From contig CM045734.1 of the NCBI GenBank assembly GCA_024760905.1, forward strand, positions 43,143,564 to 43,207,563: a stretch of DNA of 64,000 nucleotides, read 5' to 3'. This DNA is from Plotosus lineatus (Eukaryota; Chordata; Actinopteri; Siluriformes; Plotosidae). The position numbers and the translations under genes were made by a program. Positions 11,755 to 21,649 of this stretch are shown here, one piece after another. How positions within the stretch are numbered: the first letter of the stretch is position 1; each line of letters starts with the position of its first letter. The notes beneath the pieces are model-generated. The model was not told where the DNA came from, did not search any database, and saw only the letters and a program-made list of their open reading frames with translations.

Positions 11755-11860
11755 AAATGGAGTTTCAATAGAAAGTCTTTGTCCTGTCCTTTTATTTTTA
11801 TTGTTATTTGCTCTACCAAAAAGTATTGAGCACTCTCTTACGGAAGGATCTACTCAGAAA

Positions 11861-11862
<2 letters not shown>

Positions 11863-11957
<95 letters not shown>
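11863..11957. repeat. (AT)n array
   Basis: Alternating AT with a few TTT/AAA interruptions, following the downstream end of hammerhead unit A ('ctactcagaaaatc'). Confidence 0.95.
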
Positions 11958-11959
<2 letters not shown>

Positions 11960-12030
11960 AATGCTATAAATGCTTATACACTAATAGCAATTAAACTTTA
12001 AAAAATAATGCACAAGATGTAAATAAAATA

Positions 12031-12430
12031 CAGTGGTACCTCGGTACATTTTCGGGTCCGTCTGAATGTTCCTGGAGTCACAGAATCTTCTGGCTCTTCT
12101 GTGATGCCAGGAACATTCAGCCGGGCCCAAAAATGCTGGAGACAGAGTGTGATGAAAACGGATGAGCTTTATTGTTCACAGGGAAGGCACTAGAGCACGG
12201 GGAAATAGTAGTCACTGTTAGAGATGCAGAGAAAACAGAAATCATACACTCAGGGAACTGGTGGAGCACGGAGCTGAGAGTCAGAGAGCTCACAGAGAAG
12301 AGGGACAATCTTCTAGCACTGGGAGGGGCGCTCTGCTCATATTTATAGCCCGTGATTAAGTGGAATCGGGTGTGTATGTTTAGCGCCCTACCTGTGTGTG
12401 ACAGCCATGCCCCTCTCCAGCACCTGCATG

Positions 12431-12469
<39 letters not shown>

Positions 12470-12710
12470 GCCAAAACCAGAGTTCACAACACAGAACATA
12501 ACATAGTGTTCTGTATTCAACATTTTTTTCACTTCATTTTCGGACCTATGGTATGAGTTATGGTACCGTTAACTTCTGTTCAAAAGACAATGGAATGGAT
12601 TAATACCGTTTACATTATTTGTAATGGGAAAAGCGGATTCGGAATTCAACAAAATCGGAATTCAACCAGCTTTCTGGAACAAATTATGGTCGAGTACCGA
12701 GGTACCACTG
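12031..12710. mobile_element. Tigger-like non-autonomous element (680 bp) inside MITE M1
   Basis: Left end CAGTGGTACCTCGGTACATT, right end (reverse) CAGTGGTACCTCGGTACTCG. TA precedes it at 12029-12030, and a mutated TA (CA) follows at 12711-12712. Removing it joins two M1 blocks in the order seen in M5. The interior has no transposase; it holds a perfect hairpin (12062-12120) and a (GA)n run at 12433-12466. Confidence 0.8.
12433..12466 (+). repeat. (GA)n microsatellite
   Basis: Pure GA dinucleotide run within the Tigger-like element. Confidence 0.9.
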
Positions 12711-13127
12711 CATAAATACACACACACATACAGATGCGCGCGCACGCACACACATAGATGCTCGTGCACGTACTCAAATGCGCACCGCACAACAATGTAA
12801 CTAGTTTTGATGGGAGGTTTTGGGTTGCTTTTTGTTTTGTGTTGGTTTAGGAGTTTTGTTTTGTTTTTTTCTGTTTGTTTATTTGGTTGGGGTTTTTTTT
12901 GTTTTTTGTTTTTTGTTTTGTTTTTTTGCATAATTGTCCTTGTTTCTGTGGCATTTCTACCTTAACTTTTCCCCCTTTTTTCCTTAATTTCCTTATTTTT
13001 TTAATTCAATGAATATATATTTTTTAAAGTGTGATGCACTGAAGCCACATGAATTAAAGCACGAAGTAGTGAGGGATCCCTGTACTCCTTTTAGGGTTAA
13101 ATCATCTATCAGCCCAGGAGGAAATTT

Positions 13128-13292
13128 AATTTAATTTAATGTGATGAATTACTGATCTGAAGGTCAGAGGTTTAATCACTACTGGTGGGCCCTTGAGTAA
13201 GGCCCTTGACCGTCAATTGCTCTGTTGCATAAAAATGATACTTGTAAGTCGCTCTGGATCAGAGTGTCTGCCAAATGGTGTAAATGCAATGA
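13128..13292 (+). repeat. Fish SINE fragment (V-SINE/L2-tail type)
   Basis: A B-box-like AGGTTTAATCACT is followed by 'gggcccttgagtaaggccct', 'tgtaagtcgctctggatcag' and 'gtctgccaaatggtgtaaat'. The 'gtcgctctggataagagcgtctgccaaatg' type of tail is common to several fish SINE families. It is partial and diverged. Confidence 0.55.
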
Positions 13293-13357
13293 CTTGAGAT
13301 TACATGGCAAAGTGTAAATTATTAGATATATTGTGACGTATAGTACACTGATACACT

Positions 13358-13690
13358 GGCAGTGGTGGCCTGGTGGTAAAGGGAGCTGGATCGCTGATTC
13401 TAAGGTTGGAGGGTCGAGTCCCACTCTCCACAAGGTTGTCAATGCCCTCCCAGTGCAACTAACTGGGTTATCAAACGCCAGCCATGTCTCTCACTGTCTA
13501 TAATGAGAGGTTCATGTAAAAGAACCATTGCTGTCTTCCGTAAAGAGTCACTGCATAGCCAGCAGCGTGTTTCTGTCCCTTGCTAAAGGGTTATGTCAGG
13601 AAGGGCATGCCAAATCAAACATGAGAATCAGATGATTCACTGCGACGACCCCTGAAAAAGGAGAAAAGCCAAAAGGAAAAGAATTGTGAC
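13358..13690 (+). repeat. tRNA-derived SINE, family A, RTE-type tail
   Basis: Head GGCAGTGGTGGCCTGGTGG (A box) and GGTCGAGTCC (B box), then a core ('cagtgcaactaactgggtta', 'catgtctctcactgtctata', 'gtaaaagaaccattgctg', 'gcgtgtttctgtcccttgct'). A 3' part matches the RTE element (tgtcaggaagggcat; gatgattcactg; cccctgaaaaaggag; aaaggaaaag). A short possible duplication ATACACTG flanks it (13351-13358 and 13691-13698). Confidence 0.75.
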
Positions 13691-14003
13691 ATACACTGAT
13701 GCCTGTCATTTCAGTGAGGTATTTGTGTACTGTAACTTGTCATTGGTTTTTATCAGAATCACTTCATAAATTATATTGTCCTCTGCTATACGCACATACT
13801 GTTAAAATGGCGTGCACAGGTAAGCATCTTAGAGCCAACACATATGTGTCATCTGCCTGCAACAGTTTACCCAACATGTTACCTTCTGCAAATATTCATG
13901 AAATTATATCTGTTTGTGTTCAAAGTTTATTCCCTAGCTACACTTTGTACAATTTATTCATGGCATGCAGCAGTGCCTGAAGCTAGCCCAGAAAGGACTA
14001 ATA

Positions 14004-14636
14004 CAGTGGAACCTTGGTGATTGAACACAATCCGTTCCAAAAATGTGGTCGATTACAGATTTATTGGAAGCGTGAAACAATATTTCCCGTAAGAAATAGT
14101 TAAAAGTTGATTAATGCGTTCAGATGAATGTTTACTTCCATCAATACAGTTGTATATACTTTGAAAACGAGGTGTATTTATGAAGCATATTAATATACAA
14201 TGCAGATGTTAATGTAAAAAAGATTAAAACATAATAGTATGTAATAATTAACCTAATTATGTACTGTATTTGTTTACATACCTTTCTGGTTGCGATGTGT
14301 CAGCATATGTGGATGGACGGGGAGGGAGAGATGGGGGTCGGGTAATTGCTTTGAGGGGGCGTGGCTATTTTTCCCTTCTCTGTCTCTTGATTGCAGTTGA
14401 TTCTTTTATGTTCTCACAAGTATTTTCTTTTCCTTTACAGTGGAATTACTGCTGCTTTTCTTAGGACTCAGGGTTAAGGGTTAAAGTAGCCATAATGTAA
14501 TGAATAAACACAATACGCAGTACGTGACATTCGCTCAATGGCTGTTCAAAGTACTAAACACTGAGCAGCATTCAACACATTCGGCTCTGCTCCATTCGAA
14601 CTCTGTTCATTTGTTCAAACACCAAGCCATATTATC

Positions 14637-14706
<70 letters not shown>

Positions 14707-14764
14707 TTTTATCAAACTCCAATTTGTTTGACGAAACAGTCGTTCGACCATTGAAGTTCCACTG
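14004..14764. mobile_element. Tigger-like non-autonomous element (761 bp)
   Basis: Left CAGTGGAACCTTGGTGATTG, right (reverse) CAGTGGAACTTCAATGGTCG, with TA on both sides (14002-14003 and 14765-14766). Subterminal 'caatccgttcc' and 'tttgacgaaacag' blocks resemble pogo/Tigger ends. The interior contains (CT)n(AT)n at 14639-14696 and no transposase. Confidence 0.8.
14639..14711. repeat. (CT)n-(AT)n-T compound microsatellite
   Basis: CT run, then about 44 bases of AT, then a 13-base T run. Confidence 0.95.
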
Positions 14765-14769
14765 TATGT

Positions 14770-15500
14770 AGTTTGGTTCCAATACACCTAAATTATTATC
14801 ATTATATCCCAAAGCTGAATTAAGTGATCTAGAAGGAAAAAGTGACCTGAGCTTATAAGTCTCAAACAGCACACATTTCAAGCTTTGAATTAGTTGTCTC
14901 AGAGAAAGGAAAAGACATCAGACACCAGACACTACTCCACCCCTTCAATGACCTTCTCATAATGGTTTATTCACTGCCCGTTGAAGTCAAAGGTCATTTT
15001 GTTTAATCACAGAGCAGTGATACAAATTATGTTGACATAGCACATGATTTCCATCATAAAAATAGACAATAAACATAATTTGATTTATGGCTCTACAGAT
15101 CAGAGAGCCAACAGTCCCAGACAGCCGTGCTGTAATGAATGCCTGAAATCTGGTTGTTTGACTTTCTGTGTAGATGTAAAGAGTACTAAGTATCTAGCAT
15201 TCAATGGTCAAATACTTTCTACCAAAAATAAAACAGCTCATATTACTCACTTTTTCAAAAAAAAATAAAAAATAAGATGGCTAAGGTGCATACCTATTCA
15301 TCTCAGTAGCCCATCATCACACTCAGCCAGGTTCTTCCATTAAACTGGGTGGGTGCAGTAAGAACTGTGTGGTCGGATTGCCGAAGAAAACAATAAGGAC
15401 ATGGTATGGTCTCCATTGCTGCGGAGGACGTGGTCAAACTTTGGAGATAGTAAAAGAGTAGAAAGGACATGATTGAATCAGGACACCAAAATGATGTAAT
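14770..15500. other. No gene seen
   Basis: About 0.7 kb without recognisable element or domain; the short frames on both strands look accidental. Confidence 0.45.
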
Positions 15501-15506
15501 GAAAAC

Positions 15507-15880
15507 TAGGCAGCATGGTGCAATATTTTTTATCACGTCTAATTCACAGCAAGTAGGTTCTGGGTTCAAGTCTAGGGCTGAGGTGTTTCTGTGTGAACTT
15601 TACTTGTTTTCCCCGTGCTTGATGACCACCAGAACTTCAGTTTCTTCCCACACTCCAAAGACCCAAAGACATACATGTTAGGCTAATTTGCTGTTCAAAA
15701 TTGCCCCAAGGTGTGGATGTTATTGAAAATAATTGTGTGTGTTGGCGGTATGATGGTCTGGCAAGGTGTACCACACCTTTGCCCAGTGTTAGCTGACACA
15801 GTCTCCAGCCTCCCAGCAATCCTAGTAGGAATAATGAGCTTGGCAAATGAGTGAGTGAATGAGTTATTGTTAAAAAAAAT
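15507..15880 (+). repeat. L2-type LINE 3' end
   Basis: Plus-strand fish L2-type 3' region: 'gcagcatggtgcaa', 'gttctgggttcaagtc', 'gtttcttcccacactccaaa', 'gacatacatgttaggctaat', 'tggtctggcaaggtgtacc', 'ttagctgacacagtctccag', ending in GAGTGAGTGAATGAGTTA-like units. Non-coding and diverged. Confidence 0.7.
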
Positions 15881-15889
15881 AAATAAATA

Positions 15890-16420
15890 GTTGGTATTTA
15901 TTTGGCATAGTACAAGCATGGCATTGTCACTGGGTTGTCACTTTATTCTTGCAGTGTCGAGAAAAGTCTCACTACATCCTGTCCATGCTTGTGCTATGAG
16001 CATGATATGTCCAAGACCCCATTATGTTGTTAATACATTCTTTCAGTGACAAATACTTGATTCAATTCCTTATCAGCTCTGTGGGCATAAGGAGAACATG
16101 GTGTGGGCTGCAATCTGATTGGTCATAGTAAGAATGCAGTTAATGTATTGGTTGTGGTGGGTATGTGATCTTTGCACATTATAAAAGTGATACTGAGAAT
16201 ATGTTAGACAGTGAAAACCTAACAAGTGCATAGTATAAACTTGAAAATTGCTAGTGTTTCCATTTTGACAATGGACACAGTGTGGTCTTACTGGTCTCTA
16301 TCTGAGTGTGATTGAGGGTTAAATGCTTTATGTTGTTCAATGGCACTAGATACAGTGCTTGGGATGACTGGTTCTGAAGCATTGACTTGGACTGTAAAAA
16401 AAAGAGAAGACTGCATGGAT
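15890..16420. other. No gene seen
   Basis: About 0.5 kb of unique-looking sequence; nothing I can assign. Confidence 0.4.
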
Positions 16421-16573
16421 ATACAGGGATGCCTTGTTACTTCGCACTTCAAATCATGCCACTTCAGTGCATCGCGTTTTTTTTTTAATATTCATCAAAT
16501 TAAAAAAAATAAGGAAATTAAGGAAAAATAGAGGAAAAGGTTAAGGAAAATGCCACAAAACAAGGAGAATTAT

Positions 16574-16606
<33 letters not shown>

Positions 16607-16732
16607 ACAACCCGAAACCCCTCATCAAAACTACTTTACTATATTATTTATTTATATTTTTTTAATGCAGCCGTGAGGGGGGGGGGGCACAGACCAGTGT
16701 CTCTCCCTCACGCCGGTCCCAAGCCCGGATAA

Positions 16733-17521
16733 ATGCAGAGGGTTGCGTCAGGAAGGGCATCCGGCGAAACAAATGCCAAAATAAACTATGCGAATCACAA
16801 GAAAGAACCACATACCGGATCGGTCGAGGTCTGGTTAACAACGATCGCCATCAGTGCCGCCAACCAACAGGGTGCTGATGGAAATTGGACTACTGTTGGT
16901 CGAAGACGTCGAAGAAGGAGAGGCGGGAGGCGTGTCCGTTGCCAGAGAGAGAAGAGGAAAGGCATGAGTCTAGGACTGAAAGTAGGGACTTTGAATGTTG
17001 GAACTATGACAGGAAAAGGTAGGGAGCTGGCTGACATGATGCAGAGGAGGAAGGTGGACATACTGTGTGTTCAGGAGACCAGGTGGAAAGGTCGCAAGGC
17101 TAGAAGCATAGGAGCAGGGTTTAAGATGTTTTATCACGGTGTGGATGGGAAGAGAAATGGAGTCGGAGTCATCTTGAAGGAGGAGTTTGCCAGGAATGTT
17201 CGAGAAGTGAAAAGAGTGTCAGACAGAGTGATGAGTCTCAAGTTAGAAATTAAAGGTGTGATGGTCAATGTTGTTAGTGCTTATGCCCCACAGACAGGAT
17301 GTGAGCGAGAAGAGAAGGAGAGATTCTGGAGGGAGTTAGATGAAGTGATGCAGAGTACCCCCAGAGGTGAAAGAGTAGTCATTGGGGCAGACTTCAATGG
17401 ACATGTTGGTGCAGGAAACAGAGGGGACGAGGAAGTGATGGGTAGGTTTGGTATCCAGGACAGGAACGCAGAAGGACAGATGTTGGTAGATTTTGCAAAA
17501 GGATGGAAATGGCTGTGGTGA
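16733..17521 (+). pseudogene. R2 APE-type endonuclease domain
   Basis: 262 residues from MQRVASGRASGETN, with a basic N-terminal region (GRRRRRRRGGRRVRC) before MSLGLKVGTLNVGTM. Endonuclease motifs: LNVGTM, CVQETRWKG (Glu), NVVSAYAPQTG, VVIGADFNGHVG (Asp and Asn intact). The frame is lost after FAKGWKWLW because one A is missing from a run of A. The remaining motifs (QVDYILCRR, KQHRMVV) lie in the next frame at 17493-17966. All catalytic residues survive across the two frames. Confidence 0.85.
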
Positions 17522-17966
17522 ATACTTTCTTCCAGAAGAGAGAGAGCATAGGGTGACTTATAAAAGTGGAGGTAGGAGCACACAGGTAGACTACATCTTG
17601 TGCAGGCGATGTAATTTAAAGGAAGTCAGTGACTGCAAAGTCATAGTGGGTGAGAGTGTTGCCAAACAGCATAGGATGGTGGTCTGCAGGATGATGCTGA
17701 TGGTGAGGAAGGTGAAGAAGGCAAAGGCAGAGCAGAAGACAAAGTGGTGGAAGTTGAAAAAGGAAGAGTGTCAGGTTGTCTTCAAGGAGGAGGTGAAACA
17801 GGCTTTGGGTGGTCAGGAAGTGCTTCCAGATGACTGGACAACTACAGCTAATGTGATCAGGGAGACAGGTAGGAGAATACTTGGTGTGTCATCTGGAAGG
17901 AAAGTAGATAAGGAGACTTGGTGGTGGAATGAGGAAGTGCAGGAGGTGTACAAAGGAAGAGATTAG
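17493..17966 (+). pseudogene. R2 endonuclease end and linker
   Basis: 157 residues with HRVTYKSGGRSTQVDYILC, the AKQHRMVVCRMMLMVRKVKK block and the linker KWWKLKKEECQVVFKEE...LGVSSGRKVDKETWWWNEEVQ. A one-base loss ends the frame where other copies read ECVQKKRLAKKKWD. Function: the last endonuclease motifs and the region joining endonuclease to RT. Confidence 0.8.
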
Positions 17967-18046
17967 CTAAGAACAAGTGGGACATTGAGAAAACCAAAGA
18001 GAGTAAACAGGAGTACAGGGAGACACAGCGTAAGGCAAAGGTAGCA

Positions 18047-18568
18047 GTGTCAAAGGCCAAACAGAGCGCGTTTGATGACTTGTATGCTCGGTTGGAAAGT
18101 AAGGAGGGAGAAAATGATTTATATAGGTTGGCACAGCAGAGAAATAGAGATGGGAAGGACGTGCAGCAAGTTAGATTGATAAAGGACAGAGAGGGAAATG
18201 TATTGACTGATGACAGAGGTGTGCTGGGAAGATGGAAAGAGTACTTTGAAGAGCTGATGAATGAGGAAAATGAGAGAGAAAAAAGAGTAGAAGAGGTGAC
18301 TGTTGAGGACCAGGAAGTAGCAAAGATTAGTAAGGGTGAAGTGAGGAGGGCATTGAAGAGGATGAAGAATGGAAAGGCAGTTGGTCCTGATGACATACCG
18401 GTGGAGGTATGGAAGTGTCTAGGAGAGGTAGCAGTAGATTTTCTGACAAGAACATTTAACAAGGTCTTAGAGAGTGAGAGGATGCCAGAGGAATGGAGGA
18501 GAAGTGTGCTGGTGCCCATTTTTAAGAACAAGGAGACGTGCAGAGTTGTGGCAACTACAGAGGGATAA
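18047..18568 (+). pseudogene. R2 RT N-terminal (fingers) part
   Basis: 173 residues: SKAKQSAFDDLYARLESKEG, YFEELMNEENEREKRVEEV, KAVGPDDIPVEVWKCLG, WRRSVLVPIFKNK. It ends by frameshift (one G lost) just before the CGNYRGIKLMSHTMK block, which continues in the next frame. Confidence 0.85.
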
Positions 18569-19563
18569 AGTTGATGAGCCATACGATGAAGTTATGGGAA
18601 AGAATAGTGGAAGCTAGACTAAGGGCAGAAGTCAGCATTTGTGAACAACAGTTTGGTTTCATGCCAAGAAAGAGCACCACAGATGCAGTGTTTGCCTTGA
18701 GGATGTTAATGGAGAAGTACAGAGAAGGTCAGAGGGAGCTGCATTGTGCCTTTGTGGATCTGGAGAAAGCATATGACAGGGTGCCGAGAGAAGAACTGTG
18801 GTATTGCATGAGGAAGTCTGGAGTGGCAGAGAAGTATGTTAGAGTGGTGCAGGACATGTATGAGAGATGTAAGACAGTGGTGAGGTGTGCTGTCGGTGTG
18901 ACACAAGAGTTCAAGGTGGAGGTGGGACTGCATCAAGGGTCAGCTCTAAGCCCCTTCTTGTTTGCTATGGTGATGGACAGGCTGACAGATGAGGTTAGAC
19001 AAGATTCCCCATGGACTATGATGTTTGCAGATGACATTGTGATCTGTAGTGAGAGCAGAGAACAAGTGCAGGAAAATATAGAGAGGTGGAGGTATGCCCT
19101 GGAAAGGAGGGGAATGAAGATTAGCCTCAGTAAGACAGAATACATGTGCATGAATGACAAGGACCAAAGAGGAACGGTGAGATTACAGGGAGCAGAGATA
19201 AGGAAGGTGGAGGATTTTAAGTACTTAGGCTCAACAATCCAGAGCAATGGAGAGTGGAAAGAGGTGAAGAAGCGTGTGCAGGCAGGTTGGAATGGTTGGA
19301 GAAAAGTGTCCGGTGTGATGTGTGATAGGAGGGTATCGGCAAGAATGAAAGGAAAAGTGTACAAGACGGTGTTGAGGCCAACGATGTTGTATGGGTTAGA
19401 AACAGTGGCCCTGGGGAAAAGACAGGAGGCAGAGTTAGAGGTAGCAGAGATGAAAATGTTGAGGTTCTCTTTGGGAGTAACGAGGATGGATAGGATTAGG
19501 AATGAGCACATCAGAGGGACAGCACATGTAAGACGTTTTTGGAGACAAAGTCAGAGAGGCTAG
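18538..19563 (+). pseudogene. R2 reverse transcriptase core and thumb
   Basis: 341 residues, the best-preserved RT of this kind in plus orientation here. It has CGNYRGIKLMSHTMKLWERI, FGFMPRKSTTDAVFALRML, FVDLEKAYDRVPREELWY (motif A), LHQGSALSPFLFAMVMDRLT (motif B), FADDIVICSESREQ (motif C, both Asp), LSKTEYMC, and the C-terminal FKYLGSTIQSNG and MLYGLETVALGKRQEAELE. An inserted T near 19535 ends the frame. The last 70 residues (FAHVQRRDSEYIGNRM...WRQMIRCGDP) continue at 19565-19777. Confidence 0.9.
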
Positions 19564-19564
19564 A

Positions 19565-19777
19565 TTGAGATGGTTTGCACATGTACAGAGGAGGGATAGT
19601 GAGTATATTGGAAATAGGATGCTGAGGCTGGAACTACCAGGCAAAAGGCCCAGAGGAAGACCAAAGAGACGATTCATGGATGTGGTGAAGGAGGACATGA
19701 AGGTCGTTGGTGTAAGAGAAGAAGATGCAAAGGATAGGGTGAGATGGAGGCAGATGATTCGCTGTGGCGACCCCTGA
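19565..19777 (+). pseudogene. R2 C-terminal tail of the LINE ORF
   Basis: Reads MRWFAHVQRRDSEYIG, LPGKRPRGRPKRRFMDVVKE and WRQMIRCGDP, then stops. The stop overlaps the 3' tail sequence, whose DNA (gattcgctgtggcgacccc) is also found in the SINEs. Confidence 0.85.
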
Positions 19778-20099
19778 AGGGAAAAGCCGAAAGGAAAAGA
19801 AGAAGAAGAAGATTTATTTATATTTTTATGGGAGGTGCACATCTGTGTGTGTGTGCACACGCGAGTCTGTATGTGTGTGTATTTATATATTATTTACATC
19901 TTATGCATTATTTTTGAATGGTTAATTGTTATTATAAGCATTTATAGCATTTAATATGTATTTATGGATATTATATACACACATATACATGTACGTATAT
20001 GTACAGGGGGGTTCATCCTACTTCAAGGAATTCGGTGGTTGTGGGGAATTTCGGTCCAAATTAACTGTGGAAAGTGAGGAATCTCTGTAAACCCATTTG

Positions 20100-20900
20100 C
20101 TCTTTCATTTACACCAAGACTATGAGCATATTTTGGGGACGTTAAAAAAAGAAGAAACTGGGGAACTCAGTGGAAACCTGTGACAGTACAGAGTATACAT
20201 AATTTTTTTTTTTTTTTTTTGGTATTGAAGGACCCCATGCATACAGTAATTTCAGATCATGTAGAACTTGGAGGTGTGAGGTGGAAATACTACCTGCATC
20301 ACCCGAAGTAAAGAAAAATAAAAGTATAGAGATACCTTGATTAGCTTGGAATTTGGAATTTGAGAAAGTCTCCAGGGATATGAGGAACTTGTAATCAGAC
20401 AGTGTGATGACTGCACGTCTTGAGTGATTTTAATGTAAAGGGTTTAGACTGGATGATACAAAGAACCATTGACTGTTGGGCTCTTTGTTTAAAAACTTAG
20501 TGGGAGGCAGGGACCAAATTGTTGCCTAAGGAAAAAGTAGGATCTGTTGAAGGGCTTCCAAGAAGTGTGTTCATGTGTTCTGTTCGTTAAACAGAACAAT
20601 CTTTCTTTCTCCTCTGTCACCCAGAGTAAACAATCGCCAATTGCATGGATCTGTTACATTATGTTTACTGAATAGATCACAGAATGCTTTCACTTCGTAT
20701 GCCCATGTAGTTTATGATGTAGTAATTGGTAACATGTATACAGTATAAGTAAAGGAAATATGGGTGGAAAACTCGATATTTCCAACATAATATTGAAAGC
20801 TGCATTATTGATGCTGAATTATAGAAAGTTAATTCATTATTGGTCTATTTCAGTGACCTGTCTGCTCCAAACTAATATTTATGCAATCTTAAAATAAACC
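20100..20900. other. No gene seen
   Basis: About 0.8 kb of unique-looking DNA with one T run (20203-20220). Confidence 0.4.
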
Positions 20901-20919
20901 TAGGTCTCATTTATTGTTG

Positions 20920-21315
20920 GTATATGGGAAAAGACAGGAGGCTGAGCTGGAGGTAGCAGAGATGAAAATGTTGAGGTTCTCTTTGGGAGTAACGAGGATG
21001 GATAGGATCAGGAATGAGTACATCAGAGGAACAGCACATGTTACAGGTTTTGGAGACAAAGTCAGAGAGGCTAGATTGAGATGGTTTGGACATGTACAGA
21101 GGAGAGATAGTGAGTATATTGGTAGTCGGATGCTGAGATTGGAACTACCAGGCAGAAGGCCGAGAGGAAGACCAAAGAGAAGATTTATGGATCTGGTGAA
21201 GGAGGACATGAACGTATTTGGAGTAAGAGTAGAAGATAGGGTGAGATGGAGGCGGATGGTTTGCTGTGGCGACCCCTGAAAGGAAAAGCCGAAAGGAAAA
21301 GAAGAACAAGAATAA
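20920..21315 (+). mobile_element. RTE LINE copy R3, 5'-truncated
   Basis: Starts within the RT C-terminal coding region and runs to the tail 'gaaaggaaaagccgaaagg' and an imperfect GAA/AAT repeat. The frame 20914-21279 reads GKRQEAELEVAEMKMLRFSL, RLRWFGHVQRRDSEYIG, GRPKRRFMDLVKEDMNVFG and RRMVCCGDP, and is intact over its length. Truncation at the 5' end is the normal outcome of incomplete target-primed reverse transcription. I see no clear target duplication. Confidence 0.85.
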
Positions 21316-21649
21316 TAATAAGAAGAGGTGAAATAATACTAAGTTCTGGTTTTATGACTGGCTTTTAAAAACCAAACTGGTTTGACCAACAAGAAAAATT
21401 GGTCCATGCCAAGGCAAGCCGATCTGTCAACAACTATTTGAGAAAATTGAAACCAGCTTGCAGGGAATATTTTATTTAATTGGTGAGGTGCATGTCTCAA
21501 AGAATTTAGGCCTAAGAGGGAGTAGCAATCACTACTTTTTTCTTTTTGTTGATATGTATTTTTTTACAATAACAGTTGATTCCATAATGATGTCTATATA
21601 TTATGCTGGAAAGTATTTTGTCTTATGAAAATAATTAGATTTGTTTGAG

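Larger units (their letters stand above)
11569..11803. repeat. Long inverted repeat with 104-bp arms (two hammerhead units head to head)
   Basis: Left arm 11569-11672 and right arm 11700-11803 are near-perfect reverse complements around a 27-bp spacer. Each arm contains one ribozyme unit plus the downstream sequence up to 'ccttttatttttattg'. The right arm's unit continues with 'ttgctctaccaaaaagtatt', which the left arm lacks. The pair could fold into a long DNA or RNA hairpin. Confidence 0.9.
11461..13082 (-). mobile_element. MITE M1 (490-bp class), multiply interrupted
   Basis: The right end GAAGTAGTGAGGGATCCCTG followed by TA (13083-13084) is the TIR shared with M2-M5. Blocks of M1 lie at 11461-11512 ('cctgactgatgtgtaag'), 11958-12030 ('aaaaaataatgcacaagatg') and 12713-13082 (poly-purine/pyrimidine body). 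They are separated by (AT)n DNA with two hammerhead units (11513-11957) and a Tigger-like element (12031-12710). Comparison with the intact M5 (60501-60996) shows the block order is conserved. The far left TIR is missing. Confidence 0.65.
16662..19811 (+). mobile_element. RTE-type LINE, copy R2, full length
   Basis: Begins AATGCAGCCGTGAGGGG and ends 'gaagggaaaagccgaaagg' plus (GAA)n. It is flanked by a 16-bp target duplication, ATTTATTTATATTTTT, at 16646-16661 and 19812-19827. About 3.15 kb: leader, endonuclease, linker, RT, C-terminal region and short tail. At least five single-base frameshifts break the ancestral frame (near 17500, 17540, 17945, 18533 and 19535), so it is inactive. Confidence 0.9.
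16424..20087 (+). mobile_element. MITE M2 (490-bp class), split by RTE copy R2
   Basis: Left TIR CAGGGATGCCTTGTTACTTC and right (reverse) CAGAGATTCCTCACTTTCC, with TA on both sides (16422-16423 and 20088-20089). The left block (16424-16661) and right block (19828-20087) align with M4 and M5 once R2 and one copy of its target duplication are removed. TIR and TA fit the pogo/Tc1-mariner supergroup; there is no transposase. Confidence 0.8.

Noticed and set aside
11714..12001. Protein-coding gene over the hammerhead unit (frame starting MDGFTTPRNRSVV, also at 51997-52392)
   Set aside because: The frame runs into (AT)n, and conservation between copies follows RNA pairing, not codons.
18538..19563. 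Active RTE element in the window
   Set aside because: Every copy, including the best-preserved R2 and R4, has stops, frameshifts or truncation.
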